The notes under the pieces are model-generated. The model was not told the origin of the DNA and searched no databases. It was given only the letters and a program-made list of their open reading frames with translations. This document shows positions 1-5,062 of a stretch of DNA of 5,062 bases, piece by piece. Position numbers and translations under genes: made by a program. Source of the DNA: Inquilinus sp. (GTDB lineage Bacteria > Pseudomonadota > Alphaproteobacteria > DSM-16000 > Inquilinaceae); the NCBI GenBank assembly GCA_013003675.1, contig JABDIP010000555.1, positions 1 to 5,062 of the forward strand, written 5' to 3'. Numbering within the stretch: the first letter of the stretch is position 1; each line of letters starts with the position of its first letter.

Positions 1-1028
1 GAATAGGGGGCTGGCTCGGCCGGCTCGGCCGCCCGCGCACGGGCCTGCTCGATGCGTCGCAGCAGGGCGCGGTGCGCCTCGACCACGCCGCCGCCGGTCG
101 CCCCGGACAGGGGCAGGATCTCGCCGCCGGCCGCCGCCGCCAGCGTGCCCGCCCGCGCCGCCAGGGTCTCGGCGTCGAGGGCGTCGATCTTGTTCAGGGC
201 GACCAGCTCCGGCTTCTCGGCGAGGCCGTGGCCATAGGCCGCCAGCTCGGCGCGGATGGTGCGATAGGCGCCGGCAACGTCCTCCTGGGTGCCGTCGACC
301 AGGTGCAGCAGCACCGCGCAGCGCTCGACATGGCCGAGGAAGCGGTCGCCGAGGCCGAGGCCCGCATGCGCCCCCTCGATCAGCCCGGGGATGTCTGCCA
401 GCACGAACTCGGTCTCGTCGACATGCACGACGCCGAGGATCGGGTGCAGGGTGGTGAACGGGTAGTCGGCGATCTTCGGCCGGGCGCGGGACGAGGCGGC
501 GAGGAAGGTCGACTTGCCGGCATTGGGCAGGCCGACCAGGCCGGCATCGGCGATCAGCTTCAGGCGCAGCCAGGCCCAGCACTCCTCGCCCGGCCAGCCG
601 GGATCGTGGCGCCGTGGCGCGCGGTTGGTCGAGCTCTTGAAATGGGTGTTGCCGAAGCCGCCGTCGCCGCCCTTCAGCAGGCGCAGGCGCTGGCCCTCGA
701 CGGTCAGATCGGCGAGCACCGTCTCCTTGTCCTCGGCCAGCACTTGGGTGCCGACCGGGACCCGGAGCACCGCGTCGGCACCCTTGGCGCCGGACCGGTC
801 CTTGCCCATGCCGGACTGGCCGCGCGTGGCCTTGAAGTGCTGGCGGTAGCGGAAGTCGATCAGCGTGTTGAGGCCGCCGACCGCCTCGACCCAGACATCG
901 CCGCCGCGACCGCCGTCGCCGCCGTTCGGGCCGCCATACTCGACGTACTTCTCGCGCCGGAAGCTGGTGCAGCCATTGCCGCCGTCGCCGCTCTTCAGGA
1001 AGATCTTGGCCTCGTCGAGGAACTTCAT
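1..1028 (-). CDS. obgE: GTPase Obg/CgtA (ribosome assembly), 3' end cut by window edge
   Basis: Essential Obg-family GTPase that binds the 50S subunit, acts late in its assembly and is tied to the stringent response. Translated from the ATG at 1028, it reads 342 codons with no stop. Seen: an N-terminal glycine-rich Obg fold (residues 1-158, starting MKFLDEAKIFLKSGDGGNG, with GGPNGGDGGRGGD at 32-44 and KGGDGGFGNTHFKSSTNRAP near 119-138), then the G domain: G1 GLPNAGKST 166-174, switch I YPFTTL 189-194, G3 DIPGLIEGA 212-220, G4 NKID 279-282, G5 SGA 308-310. The Ala/Glu/Pro-rich tail (330-342) looks like the natural end of a short alphaproteobacterial Obg without an OCT domain, so probably only a few residues are missing (inference). 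The start overlaps the acetyltransferase stop as ATGA, suggesting translational coupling; a GAGGGG sequence lies about 10 nt upstream. In alphaproteobacteria proB/proA often follow, but that lies outside the window. Confidence 0.97.
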   Translation of the reverse strand, partial: MKFLDEAKIFLKSGDGGNGCTSFRREKYVEYGGPNGGDGGRGGDVWVEAVGGLNTLIDFRYRQHFKATRGQSGMGKDRSGAKGADAVLRVPVGTQVLAEDKETVLADLTVEGQRLRLLKGGDGGFGNTHFKSSTNRAPRRHDPGWPGEECWAWLRLKLIADAGLVGLPNAGKSTFLAASSRARPKIADYPFTTLHPILGVVHVDETEFVLADIPGLIEGAHAGLGLGDRFLGHVERCAVLLHLVDGTQEDVAGAYRTIRAELAAYGHGLAEKPELVALNKIDALDAETLAARAGTLAAAAGGEILPLSGATGGGVVEAHRALLRRIEQARARAAEPAEPAPY

Positions 1029-1570
1029 GATGCGGGTGCCCCCTCGATGGGCAAAACGGCGGGCCGGTCGAAGGCGAGGCGCCGGCTCGGCTGCGGGCCG
1101 CCGCGGGCGACGCAGGCCTGCTCGACGGTTTCGCCGGTGGCGGCGAAGCCGCATTTCTCCAGCACCCGGGCCGAGGCCGGGTTGTCGAGGAAATGCGCCG
1201 CGGTCAGCCGCCGGGCGCCGCGTTCCTCGAAGGCGTACCGCACCACGCGTAGCGCCGCCTCGGTCGCATAGCCGCGGCCCCAGAACGGCCGGCCGATCCA
1301 ATAGCCGATCTCGAAGGCGCCGTCGCCGAGGTCGGACAAGCCGACCGCGCCGACCGGCGCGCCGTCCGCCTCGACGCAGAAGCGCTGCTCGACGGTGTCG
1401 GTCTCCTGGCCGGCGATCCACTCGGCCGCCATCCGGGGAGGGTAGGGGTGCGGCAGCCGCGCGGTCATCCGCGCCACGTCCCAATCGCCGCAGTATTCGG
1501 TGACCGCGCCGGCATCCGTGGCGCGGAACGGGCGCAGGATCAGGCGGTCGGTGCGGAGCGTTTCTTGCAT
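1025..1570 (-). CDS. GNAT-family N-acetyltransferase (RimJ/RimL type)
   Basis: 181-residue cytoplasmic acetyl-CoA-dependent acetyltransferase, about the usual length for the RimJ/RimL group (Acetyltransf_3). The N-terminus (LRTDRLILRPFRATDA, 5-20) is the standard opening strand and helix of this group. The acetyl-CoA-binding motif A is at 91-105 (WIGRPFWGRGYATEA, with the pyrophosphate-binding loop around GRGYA) and motif B at 130-142 (NPASARVLEKCGF). RimI/J/L enzymes acetylate N-termini of ribosomal proteins, but the group also contains enzymes for other substrates, so the substrate is unknown; its place between rpmA and obgE makes a translation-related target an inference only. The gene shares ATGA with obgE and begins 28 bp after the T-tract of a strong terminator. 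No good Shine-Dalgarno sequence or separate promoter is visible in that short gap, so its transcription may depend on readthrough or on a promoter inside rpmA. Confidence 0.93.
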   Translation of the reverse strand: MQETLRTDRLILRPFRATDAGAVTEYCGDWDVARMTARLPHPYPPRMAAEWIAGQETDTVEQRFCVEADGAPVGAVGLSDLGDGAFEIGYWIGRPFWGRGYATEAALRVVRYAFEERGARRLTAAHFLDNPASARVLEKCGFAATGETVEQACVARGGPQPSRRLAFDRPAVLPIEGAPAS

Positions 1571-1598
1571 GGCAATGCGGATCGGCGAGAGGGCAACG

Positions 1599-1625
1599 AA
1601 AAAGGGAGATGGCGGCCCATCTCCC
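1599..1625 (-). terminator. Intrinsic terminator of the rplU-rpmA operon
   Basis: On the minus strand, GGGAGATGG (1625-1617), a four-base loop GCCG, and CCATCTCCC (1612-1604) form a perfect 9-bp stem, followed directly by TTTTT (1603-1599). The stem could extend by one A-T pair. It lies 58 bp after the rpmA stop and 28 bp before the acetyltransferase start, so it should end most rplU-rpmA transcripts while allowing some readthrough into the acetyltransferase and obgE. Confidence 0.88.
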
Positions 1626-1683
1626 TCTTCCGATCCGGTCGGTTCTGGATGGGCGCCGCCGCCGGGGGCGCGCCCGCCGACGA

Positions 1684-1947
1684 CTATTCGGCCGCGGCTG
1701 GGGCCGGCTCGATGGCGACCGTGGTGCGCGTGCTCTTCTTGTAGGTCACCTTGCCGTCGACCAGGGCGAACAGGGTGTGATCCTTGCCCATGCCGACATT
1801 GCGGCCGGGATGGATCTTGGTGCCGCGCTGGCGGACGATGATGTTGCCGGCGACGACGGCCTCGCCGCCATACTTCTTGACGCCGAGGCGGCGGCCTTCG
1901 GAGTCGCGCCCGTTGCGCGAGGAGCCGCCTGCTTTCTTGTGAGCCAT
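1684..1947 (-). CDS. rpmA: 50S ribosomal protein L27
   Basis: Structural protein of the large ribosomal subunit whose N-terminal tail reaches toward the peptidyl transferase centre. The 87-residue product is normal in length and opens with the family signature MAHKKAGGSSRNGRDSEG, then RRLGVKKYGGEAV, RQRGTKIHPGRNVGMGKDHTL (split near residues 39-59) and the closing FALVDGKVTYKK. It has no Firmicutes-type N-terminal prepeptide. The C-terminus is a short variable Ala/Pro/Glu tail. A GGGGGA Shine-Dalgarno sequence (1961-1956) sits 8 nt before the ATG. The gene starts 35 bp after the rplU stop, is co-transcribed with it, and is followed by an intrinsic terminator. Confidence 0.98.
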   Translation of the reverse strand: MAHKKAGGSSRNGRDSEGRRLGVKKYGGEAVVAGNIIVRQRGTKIHPGRNVGMGKDHTLFALVDGKVTYKKSTRTTVAIEPAPAAAE

Positions 1948-1982
1948 GAGGTATGTCCCCCGTTACCGGTGCCGCGCCCGCC

Positions 1983-2300
1983 TCAGGCGCCGGCCTTGAT
2001 GTCGGTGATCTTCAGCACGGTCAGGTCCTGGCGGTGGCCGGCCTTGCGGCGATAGCCCTGGCGGCGCTTCATCTTGAAGACGATGATCTTCGGCCCGCGC
2101 GCCTGCTCCAGTACCTCGGCCTTGACCGAGGCGCCGGCGACCAGCGGCGCGCCGACCGTGACGCCCTTGCCGCCGTCGACCATCAGCACCTCGTCGAGCG
2201 ACAGCTTGGCGCCCGGCTCGGCGTCCAGCTTCTCGACCTGGATGATGTCGTCCTTGGCGACCTTGTACTGCTTACCGCCGGTGCGAATGACTGCGAACAT
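1983..2300 (-). CDS. rplU: 50S ribosomal protein L21
   Basis: Large-subunit ribosomal protein that binds 23S rRNA. From the ATG at 2300 the product is 105 residues, the usual size, starting MFAVIRTGGKQYKVAKDDII, which is the conserved L21 N-terminus. The C-terminal signature KMKRRQGYRRKAGHRQ is at 76-91, followed by LTVLKITDI. An in-frame ATG at 2348 would add 16 residues (MHRPAASAF...) that do not resemble the family and would lie in the loop of the leader hairpin, so I reject it as the start. No strong Shine-Dalgarno sequence precedes ATG 2300 (only AGG and GGA fragments 12-20 nt upstream), which is unusual for a highly expressed gene. First gene of the rplU-rpmA operon, with its own promoter at 2373-2400. 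Confidence 0.98.
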   Translation of the reverse strand: MFAVIRTGGKQYKVAKDDIIQVEKLDAEPGAKLSLDEVLMVDGGKGVTVGAPLVAGASVKAEVLEQARGPKIIVFKMKRRQGYRRKAGHRQDLTVLKITDIKAGA

Positions 2301-2334
2301 GGGTTTGCGGTCCGTGCCTGGAAATGCCGATGCG

Positions 2335-2359
2335 GCGGGCCGATGCAATGCCGGCCCGC
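2335..2359 (-). promoter_or_regulatory. Hairpin in the rplU 5' leader
   Basis: Perfect 8-bp GC-rich stem (GCGGGCCG with CGGCCCGC, 2359-2352 and 2342-2335 on the minus strand) with a 9-nt loop, beginning about 7 nt after the predicted transcription start and ending 34 nt before the rplU ATG. There is no T-tract after it, so it is not a simple terminator. It may stabilise the mRNA 5' end or be part of a ribosomal-protein autoregulatory leader; I do not recognise it as a described leader class. Confidence 0.45.
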
Positions 2360-2372
2360 GAGCAAGGCGCGG

Positions 2373-2400
2373 ACTATACCCACCGGCGCCGGAGTGTCAA
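2373..2400 (-). promoter_or_regulatory. Housekeeping sigma70-type promoter of rplU-rpmA
   Basis: Minus strand reads TTGACA (-35, 2400-2395), a 16-nt GC-rich spacer, and TATAGT (-10, 2378-2373): a perfect -35 and a 5-of-6 match at -10. It stands out as an AT-containing block in otherwise GC-rich DNA. The predicted start is near 2366, giving an rplU leader of about 65 nt. It lies between the end of the EamA transporter gene and rplU, so the ribosomal genes are transcribed independently of the transporter. Confidence 0.85.
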
Positions 2401-2477
2401 TGTTGGTTTCGTAGTCCCTCAAACGCCGGGCGGCCGCCTCCGCGACCTTGGCTTCGCTCGCATTCGCTCGCGGGGCC

Positions 2478-3395
2478 TCAATGGCCCAGTTTTTCGTCCG
2501 GAAAGCGGCCCCGTTCCAGCCGCCGCTCGCGCATCCAGATGAACAGGCCGCTGGCGACCACGACCGCGGCACCGACGAAGACCCAGACATCCGGCACCGT
2601 GCCGAAGACGATCCAGCCGGCGCCGGTCATGAAGATGATCTGCAGATAGACGAACGGCGCCAGGGTCGTCGCCGGCGCCATGCGGTGCGCGATCACGGTG
2701 ATCTGGTGCCCGGCCCACCCGAAGCCGCCGATCGCGGCGAAGGCCAGCCAACCGACGAGATCCCCGGGCCAGCTCCAGTCGAGCAGGGCCGGAGCCGCCA
2801 GGGCCAGCGTGCCGATCCCGGCGGCGTAGACTTGCTGGGTCGGCGTGGAGTCGATACCGGCCAGCCGGCGGGTCTGCAGGAAATAGAGCGAGGCGCAGAG
2901 CGACGCGCCGATCGACAGCAGCACCGCCCAGTGCATGGCGCCGAGCCCGGGCCGGGTGACGATCAGGATGCCGGCGAAACCGACCGCCACCGCCGTGGCG
3001 CGGCGCGGGCCGATCCACTCGCCGAGCATCGGGCCGCCGAGCAGGCAGATCCAGAGCGGCACCGTGAAGAAGATCGCCGAGGTCACGCTCAGCGGCAGGT
3101 AGCGCAGGGCGAAGAAGTTGAAGATCGTGGCGCCGGCCAGGAACCCGCCGCGCAGAACCGCGACCAGCGGCGCGTTGGTCCGGGCGACGCCGCGCCAATC
3201 CCTCGGGCCCACCAGCCCGGCGATGATCAGCAGATGCCCGGCATAGCGGATGAAGGCGACCTCCAGCGGCGGCAGGCCGGACAGAACCAGCCATTTGGCG
3301 CAGGTGTCGATCATCGTGAAGCAGAGAAAGGCGACCAGCATCAGCGCGATGGCGAAGCCACGGCGCTCCTCGACCGGCAGCACCGCCGCGATCAT
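2478..3395 (-). CDS. EamA/DMT-superfamily transporter, ten predicted membrane helices
   Basis: Inner-membrane permease of the drug/metabolite transporter superfamily. From the ATG at 3395 it is 305 residues, typical for two tandem EamA domains of five helices each. Hydrophobic segments lie near residues 13-35, 45-62, 77-96, 102-122, 132-148, 155-173, 187-205, 213-233, 243-263 and 268-287. The end of the first EamA repeat is clear (SAIFFTVPLW at 106-115, GEWIGPRRATAVAVGFAGIL at 125-144), and the second repeat ends likewise (FVYLQIIFMTGAGWIVFG 248-265). The C-terminus is short, charged and probably cytoplasmic. An upstream in-frame ATG at 3464 would add 23 Arg/Pro/Cys-rich residues unlike the family, so M at 3395 is preferred, though only a weak GGCGG sequence precedes it. 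Members export amino acids or metabolites, or import S-adenosylmethionine; the substrate cannot be read here. No clear terminator separates it from the rplU promoter. Confidence 0.9.
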   Translation of the reverse strand: MIAAVLPVEERRGFAIALMLVAFLCFTMIDTCAKWLVLSGLPPLEVAFIRYAGHLLIIAGLVGPRDWRGVARTNAPLVAVLRGGFLAGATIFNFFALRYLPLSVTSAIFFTVPLWICLLGGPMLGEWIGPRRATAVAVGFAGILIVTRPGLGAMHWAVLLSIGASLCASLYFLQTRRLAGIDSTPTQQVYAAGIGTLALAAPALLDWSWPGDLVGWLAFAAIGGFGWAGHQITVIAHRMAPATTLAPFVYLQIIFMTGAGWIVFGTVPDVWVFVGAAVVVASGLFIWMRERRLERGRFPDEKLGH

Positions 3396-3721
3396 CGCCG
3401 CCGCCGGGCGTGCAGGCGGGCGGCAGGGACAGGGGTAGGGGCCGGAGGCCCGGACGGCGCGCAACGCCGGTCCGGTCGGCTGACGATCGACCGTACCATC
3501 GCGGGCGAGCCTGGAAGGGATTGCCGAAGACCGGTGATGCTAGCGCAAATCGCCCGGCGCCGAGGGGTAATTCTTGCCGCCGGGAACGACCGCGCCGATG
3601 GGCGATGGGGGCCGCGCGCCGCGCTTGCGGGCGAAATGGGCTTGGGCTAATGTCCCGCCGCCTTCGGACCGGCCGGGCGGTTTTGTCCCGATCCCCGGCC
3701 ACCCGCGCCCGAAGGTCCCGC
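3396..3721. other. Gene-free region between the EamA gene and tRNA-Ser
   Basis: About 326 bp with no credible coding sequence; the open frames across it are continuations of the transporter's or the tRNA's shadow frames. It must hold the divergent promoters of the EamA gene (minus) and tRNA-Ser (plus). Visible structure includes two adjacent dyads: a 9-bp stem with one bulged G (CGGACGGCG 3451-3459 with CGCC 3465-3468 and GTCCG 3470-3474), and a 6-bp stem CGGTCG/CGACCG (3473-3478 and 3488-3493). The two share bases 3473-3474, so they are partly exclusive. No confident EamA promoter could be picked. Confidence 0.6.
3625..3653 (+). promoter_or_regulatory. Possible promoter of tRNA-Ser
   Basis: TTGCGG (3625-3630), a 17-nt spacer and TAATGT (3648-3653) form a weak sigma70-like pair in the least GC-rich stretch upstream of the tRNA. 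The -10 matches consensus at only three positions; the overlapping GCTAAT (3646-3651) matches at four but with a 15-nt spacer. The start would be about 60 nt upstream of the mature tRNA. Nothing better is seen closer to the gene. Confidence 0.3.
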
Positions 3722-3811
3722 GGAGAGGTGCCAGAGTGGTTGAATGGGGCGGTCTCGAAAACCGTTGTACGCGCGAGCGTACCGAGGGTTCGAATCCCTC
3801 TCTCTCCGCCA
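3722..3811 (+). tRNA. tRNA-Ser (anticodon CGA, reads UCG)
   Basis: A 90-nt class II tRNA with encoded CCA. The acceptor stem GGAGAGG (3722-3728) pairs with TCTCTCC (3801-3807), the last pair being G-U; the discriminator base is G3808 and CCA is 3809-3811. The anticodon stem (3749-3753 with 3761-3765) carries loop CTCGAAA, anticodon CGA at 3756-3758. The long variable arm has a 6-bp stem GTACGC/GCGTAC, as expected for serine, and the T arm is GAGGG-TTCGAAT-CCCTC. It closely resembles bacterial tRNA-Ser(CGA). It is the only plus-strand gene here. No intrinsic terminator follows: an IS end begins nine bases after the CCA. Confidence 0.97.
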
Positions 3812-3832
3812 CCCTGCTTCTGTCCGGTCCGG

Positions 3833-3871
3833 AGACATAGGTAACAGAGCGTACCTAAGACATGGGTGACA
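3833..3871. repeat. Pair of 14-bp direct repeats at the IS end
   Basis: AGACATAGGTAACA (3833-3846) and AGACATGGGTGACA (3858-3871) differ at 2 of 14 positions, with a period of 25 bp, a little over two helical turns. The second copy encodes the last residues of the transposase. Spacing on one helix face close to an IS end suggests paired binding sites for the transposase (inference). Confidence 0.7.
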
Positions 3872-5039
3872 ATCTCGTGCCGAACGGATTGTCGATGGTC
3901 TGCAAGGTTCTCTGCTCCAGGTCGATATATCCCAGATCGTAGTGCATGAAGCTGACGAGCCAAATGCCATCGTCGGTTTCCTTGATACCGAGCCTCCGAC
4001 CGGCGAGCACGGTGGAGATGTTGATCTTTTTGCGATGCATGCAGATGCGCCCGCATGCGGTGACCAGGATGTCGCGGTCGTGGAAGGGGTATTCGAGCTC
4101 CGGCAGGCCGGTGTAGGGCCTTGAAGAGGGGCTGTAGAGTTCGACCGGGCAGCGCATGCCGAGCGCCTCATGGGGCCGCTCTTCATTGAATTCGCTCATG
4201 AACGCGTCGAAGCGGTCCTGCTGCTGCAGGCTGTTCATGCCGGGCGGGCGTGTGGTCTCGGTCTTCAGCGTCAGATGCATGCGCTCGTGACGGCCGTTCT
4301 GCTGCGGGTGCCCCGGCTTGATGCGCTCGATTTGAATGCCGAGTCTCAGCCACCAGACCGAGAGCTTGGAGAGGTTGTAGAGGCCGTTGGGGCTGGCGAA
4401 TGGCAGGCCGTTGTCGCTTCTGAGGGCCGCCGGCAGGCCGCGGTCCTTGAACAGACGGACAAAGGCTTCGATGACCGGGCCTTCCTTTGTCGCTTCAAGC
4501 GCCTCGCACAGGAGCAGGAAGCGTGACACCTGGTCCGTCACCGTCAGGGGGTAACAGTATCGGCGGTTGCCGAGCTTGAACTCGCCCTTGAAATCGGTGC
4601 ACCACAGATCGTTGGGCCGGGCGGCTTGCGACAGGGGCGTGCCGTGCGCCCTGTGGCGCCGCCGGCGGGCACGCTTGACCAGGCCGTGGCGGTCGAGCAC
4701 TGCATGCACCGTGCTCCTGGCGGGGATGCGGACGTCGCCGGCGAGCTTGCGCACCAGCAGCTCGCGGATCTTGCGCGCGCCCCAGTGCGGCTTGTCGCGC
4801 TTGCAATCGACGATCAGCCGTTCCACCGGCTCGGGCAGTTGATTGGCATAGCGCACCGGCCGGCGCGAGCGGTCGCTGAGCGCCTCGAGTCCCTCCTCCT
4901 TGTAGCGGTTGAAGATCTTGTAGCCGGTCTTGCGCGAGATCCCGAACTCCCGGCACACATCGCTCATCCTCTCCCCCTCCAGAAGGCGAGCGACAAAACG
5001 TAGACGTTCCTCCATCACCGAACTCTCTTTCCACGGCAT
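3855..5039 (-). CDS. IS481-family transposase, apparently intact
   Basis: DDE/RNase H-fold recombinase that cuts and joins the ends of its own insertion sequence. From the ATG at 5039 it is 394 residues, a usual length for this IS481 subgroup, whose members begin MPWKE..VMEERLRFVA. Domains: an N-terminal helix-turn-helix (about 10-60; SDVCREFGISRKTGYKIFNR 26-45), a second helical region with an Arg-rich patch (VKRARRRRHR 121-130), the rve-type core (about 140-300), and a C-terminal domain to 394. The catalytic triad is visible: D149 (WCTDFKG), D209 (RSDNG) and E252 (QQNGRHERM); 42 residues separate D209 and E252, more than the classic 35. No frameshift or internal stop is seen, so it could be active. 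An alternative GTG at 5045 overlaps the GGAGG sequence and is rejected. The last codons overlap an IS-end repeat. Third-position A/T appears somewhat more common near its 3' end than in neighbouring genes, in keeping with a mobile origin. Confidence 0.95.
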   Translation of the reverse strand: MPWKESSVMEERLRFVARLLEGERMSDVCREFGISRKTGYKIFNRYKEEGLEALSDRSRRPVRYANQLPEPVERLIVDCKRDKPHWGARKIRELLVRKLAGDVRIPARSTVHAVLDRHGLVKRARRRRHRAHGTPLSQAARPNDLWCTDFKGEFKLGNRRYCYPLTVTDQVSRFLLLCEALEATKEGPVIEAFVRLFKDRGLPAALRSDNGLPFASPNGLYNLSKLSVWWLRLGIQIERIKPGHPQQNGRHERMHLTLKTETTRPPGMNSLQQQDRFDAFMSEFNEERPHEALGMRCPVELYSPSSRPYTGLPELEYPFHDRDILVTACGRICMHRKKINISTVLAGRRLGIKETDDGIWLVSFMHYDLGYIDLEQRTLQTIDNPFGTRLSPMS

Positions 5040-5044
5040 CAACA

Positions 5045-5049
5045 CCTCC
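5045..5049 (-). promoter_or_regulatory. Ribosome binding site of the transposase
   Basis: GGAGG (5049-5045 on the minus strand) lies 5 nt before ATG 5039. It overlaps the GTG at 5045, which decides in favour of the ATG start giving MPWKE. Confidence 0.75.
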
Positions 5050-5062
5050 GGCGGGAAATTGC

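Larger units (their letters stand above)
3821..5062 (-). mobile_element. IS481-family insertion sequence, one end outside the window
   Basis: The element carries one intact DDE transposase gene. The proposed end starts with TGT at 3821 (TGTCCGGTCCGGAGACATAG...), in the right orientation for the 5'-TG...CA-3' ends of IS481 elements, and contains a short palindrome TCCGG-T-CCGGA (3823-3833) and a pair of 14-bp direct repeats that could be transposase binding sites. The other end lies beyond 5062, so terminal inverted repeats and target duplication cannot be compared, and the exact boundary at 3821 is an inference. It sits nine bases after tRNA-Ser and converges with it. Confidence 0.75.

Noticed and set aside
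72..1271. Long plus-strand open frame of 399 codons over obgE and the acetyltransferase
   Set aside because: It is antisense to two clearly recognised genes and arises from GC-rich codon bias; its Ala/Gly/Asp-rich translation resembles no family.
2301..2348. N-terminal extension of L21 from the ATG at 2348
   Set aside because: The 16 extra residues do not fit the L21 family and the codon lies in the loop of the leader hairpin; MFAVIRTGGKQYKV is the standard start.
2453..2471. Two copies of TTCGCTCGC separated by one base
   Set aside because: Short GC-rich direct repeat in a small intergenic gap; expected by chance and with no partner copies seen in the window.
2473..2494. Plus-strand GGGCC-TCAAT-GGCCC followed by AGTTTTT, looking like a terminator
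   Set aside because: The stem is only 5 bp, it lies at the coding end of the minus-strand transporter gene, and no plus-strand gene precedes it. On the minus strand it lacks a T-tract.
2448..3650. 400-codon plus-strand frame opposite the EamA gene
   Set aside because: Charged, low-complexity translation antisense to a clear membrane transporter gene.
3540..3812. Minus-strand frame starting MAEREGFEPSVRS
   Set aside because: This is the well-known spurious protein translated from the antisense strand of a tRNA-Ser gene; the rest runs into non-coding sequence.
3410..3844. Plus-strand frame containing PEWLNGAVSKTVV
   Set aside because: It is the conceptual translation of the tRNA-Ser gene itself, a frequent annotation artefact.
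2419..4056. 545-codon minus-strand frame across the transposase end, the tRNA and the transporter
   Set aside because: It is out of frame with the transposase and EamA genes and crosses the tRNA; Arg/Pro-rich shadow of high-GC DNA.

Overview
The window is chromosomal DNA from a high-GC bacterium, most likely an alphaproteobacterium of the Rhodospirillales/Azospirillales or Rhizobiales type. The basis is the gene order rplU-rpmA-GNAT acetyltransferase-obgE, the alphaproteobacterial look of the Obg and L21/L27 proteins, and the very high G/C content at third codon positions. The assignment is by recognition only; no search was run.

Layout, left to right. At 1-1028 (minus) lies obgE, a ribosome-assembly GTPase that runs off the left edge probably only a few codons before its stop. 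It overlaps by 4 bp (ATGA) the end of a RimJ/RimL-type GNAT acetyltransferase gene (1025-1570, minus). A clear intrinsic terminator (1599-1625) separates that pair from the ribosomal protein genes rpmA (L27, 1684-1947) and rplU (L21, 1983-2300), both minus. A near-consensus sigma70-type promoter (2373-2400) stands in front of rplU, followed by a leader of about 65 nt with a strong hairpin. Further right is a ten-helix EamA/DMT transporter gene (2478-3395, minus). A gene-free stretch of about 326 bp follows, then a plus-strand tRNA-Ser(CGA) (3722-3811). Nine bases past its CCA end begins what looks like the end of an IS481-family insertion sequence. Its intact transposase gene (3857 region to 5039, minus) fills the rest of the window; the far end of the element is not present.

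How the parts relate: L21 and L27 are neighbouring proteins of the large ribosomal subunit, ObgE is a late 50S assembly factor, and the GNAT enzyme may belong to the same theme. This is a common translation-related cluster, cut by a terminator that would separate ribosomal protein output from the acetyltransferase/obgE pair. The EamA gene and the tRNA are transcribed divergently from the gap between them; the tRNA and the transposase gene converge.

I see no evidence of a new biological system. The window reads as conserved housekeeping sequence plus one IS. The points worth a second look are regulatory (terminator placement, rplU leader) and the junction of the IS with the tRNA gene.
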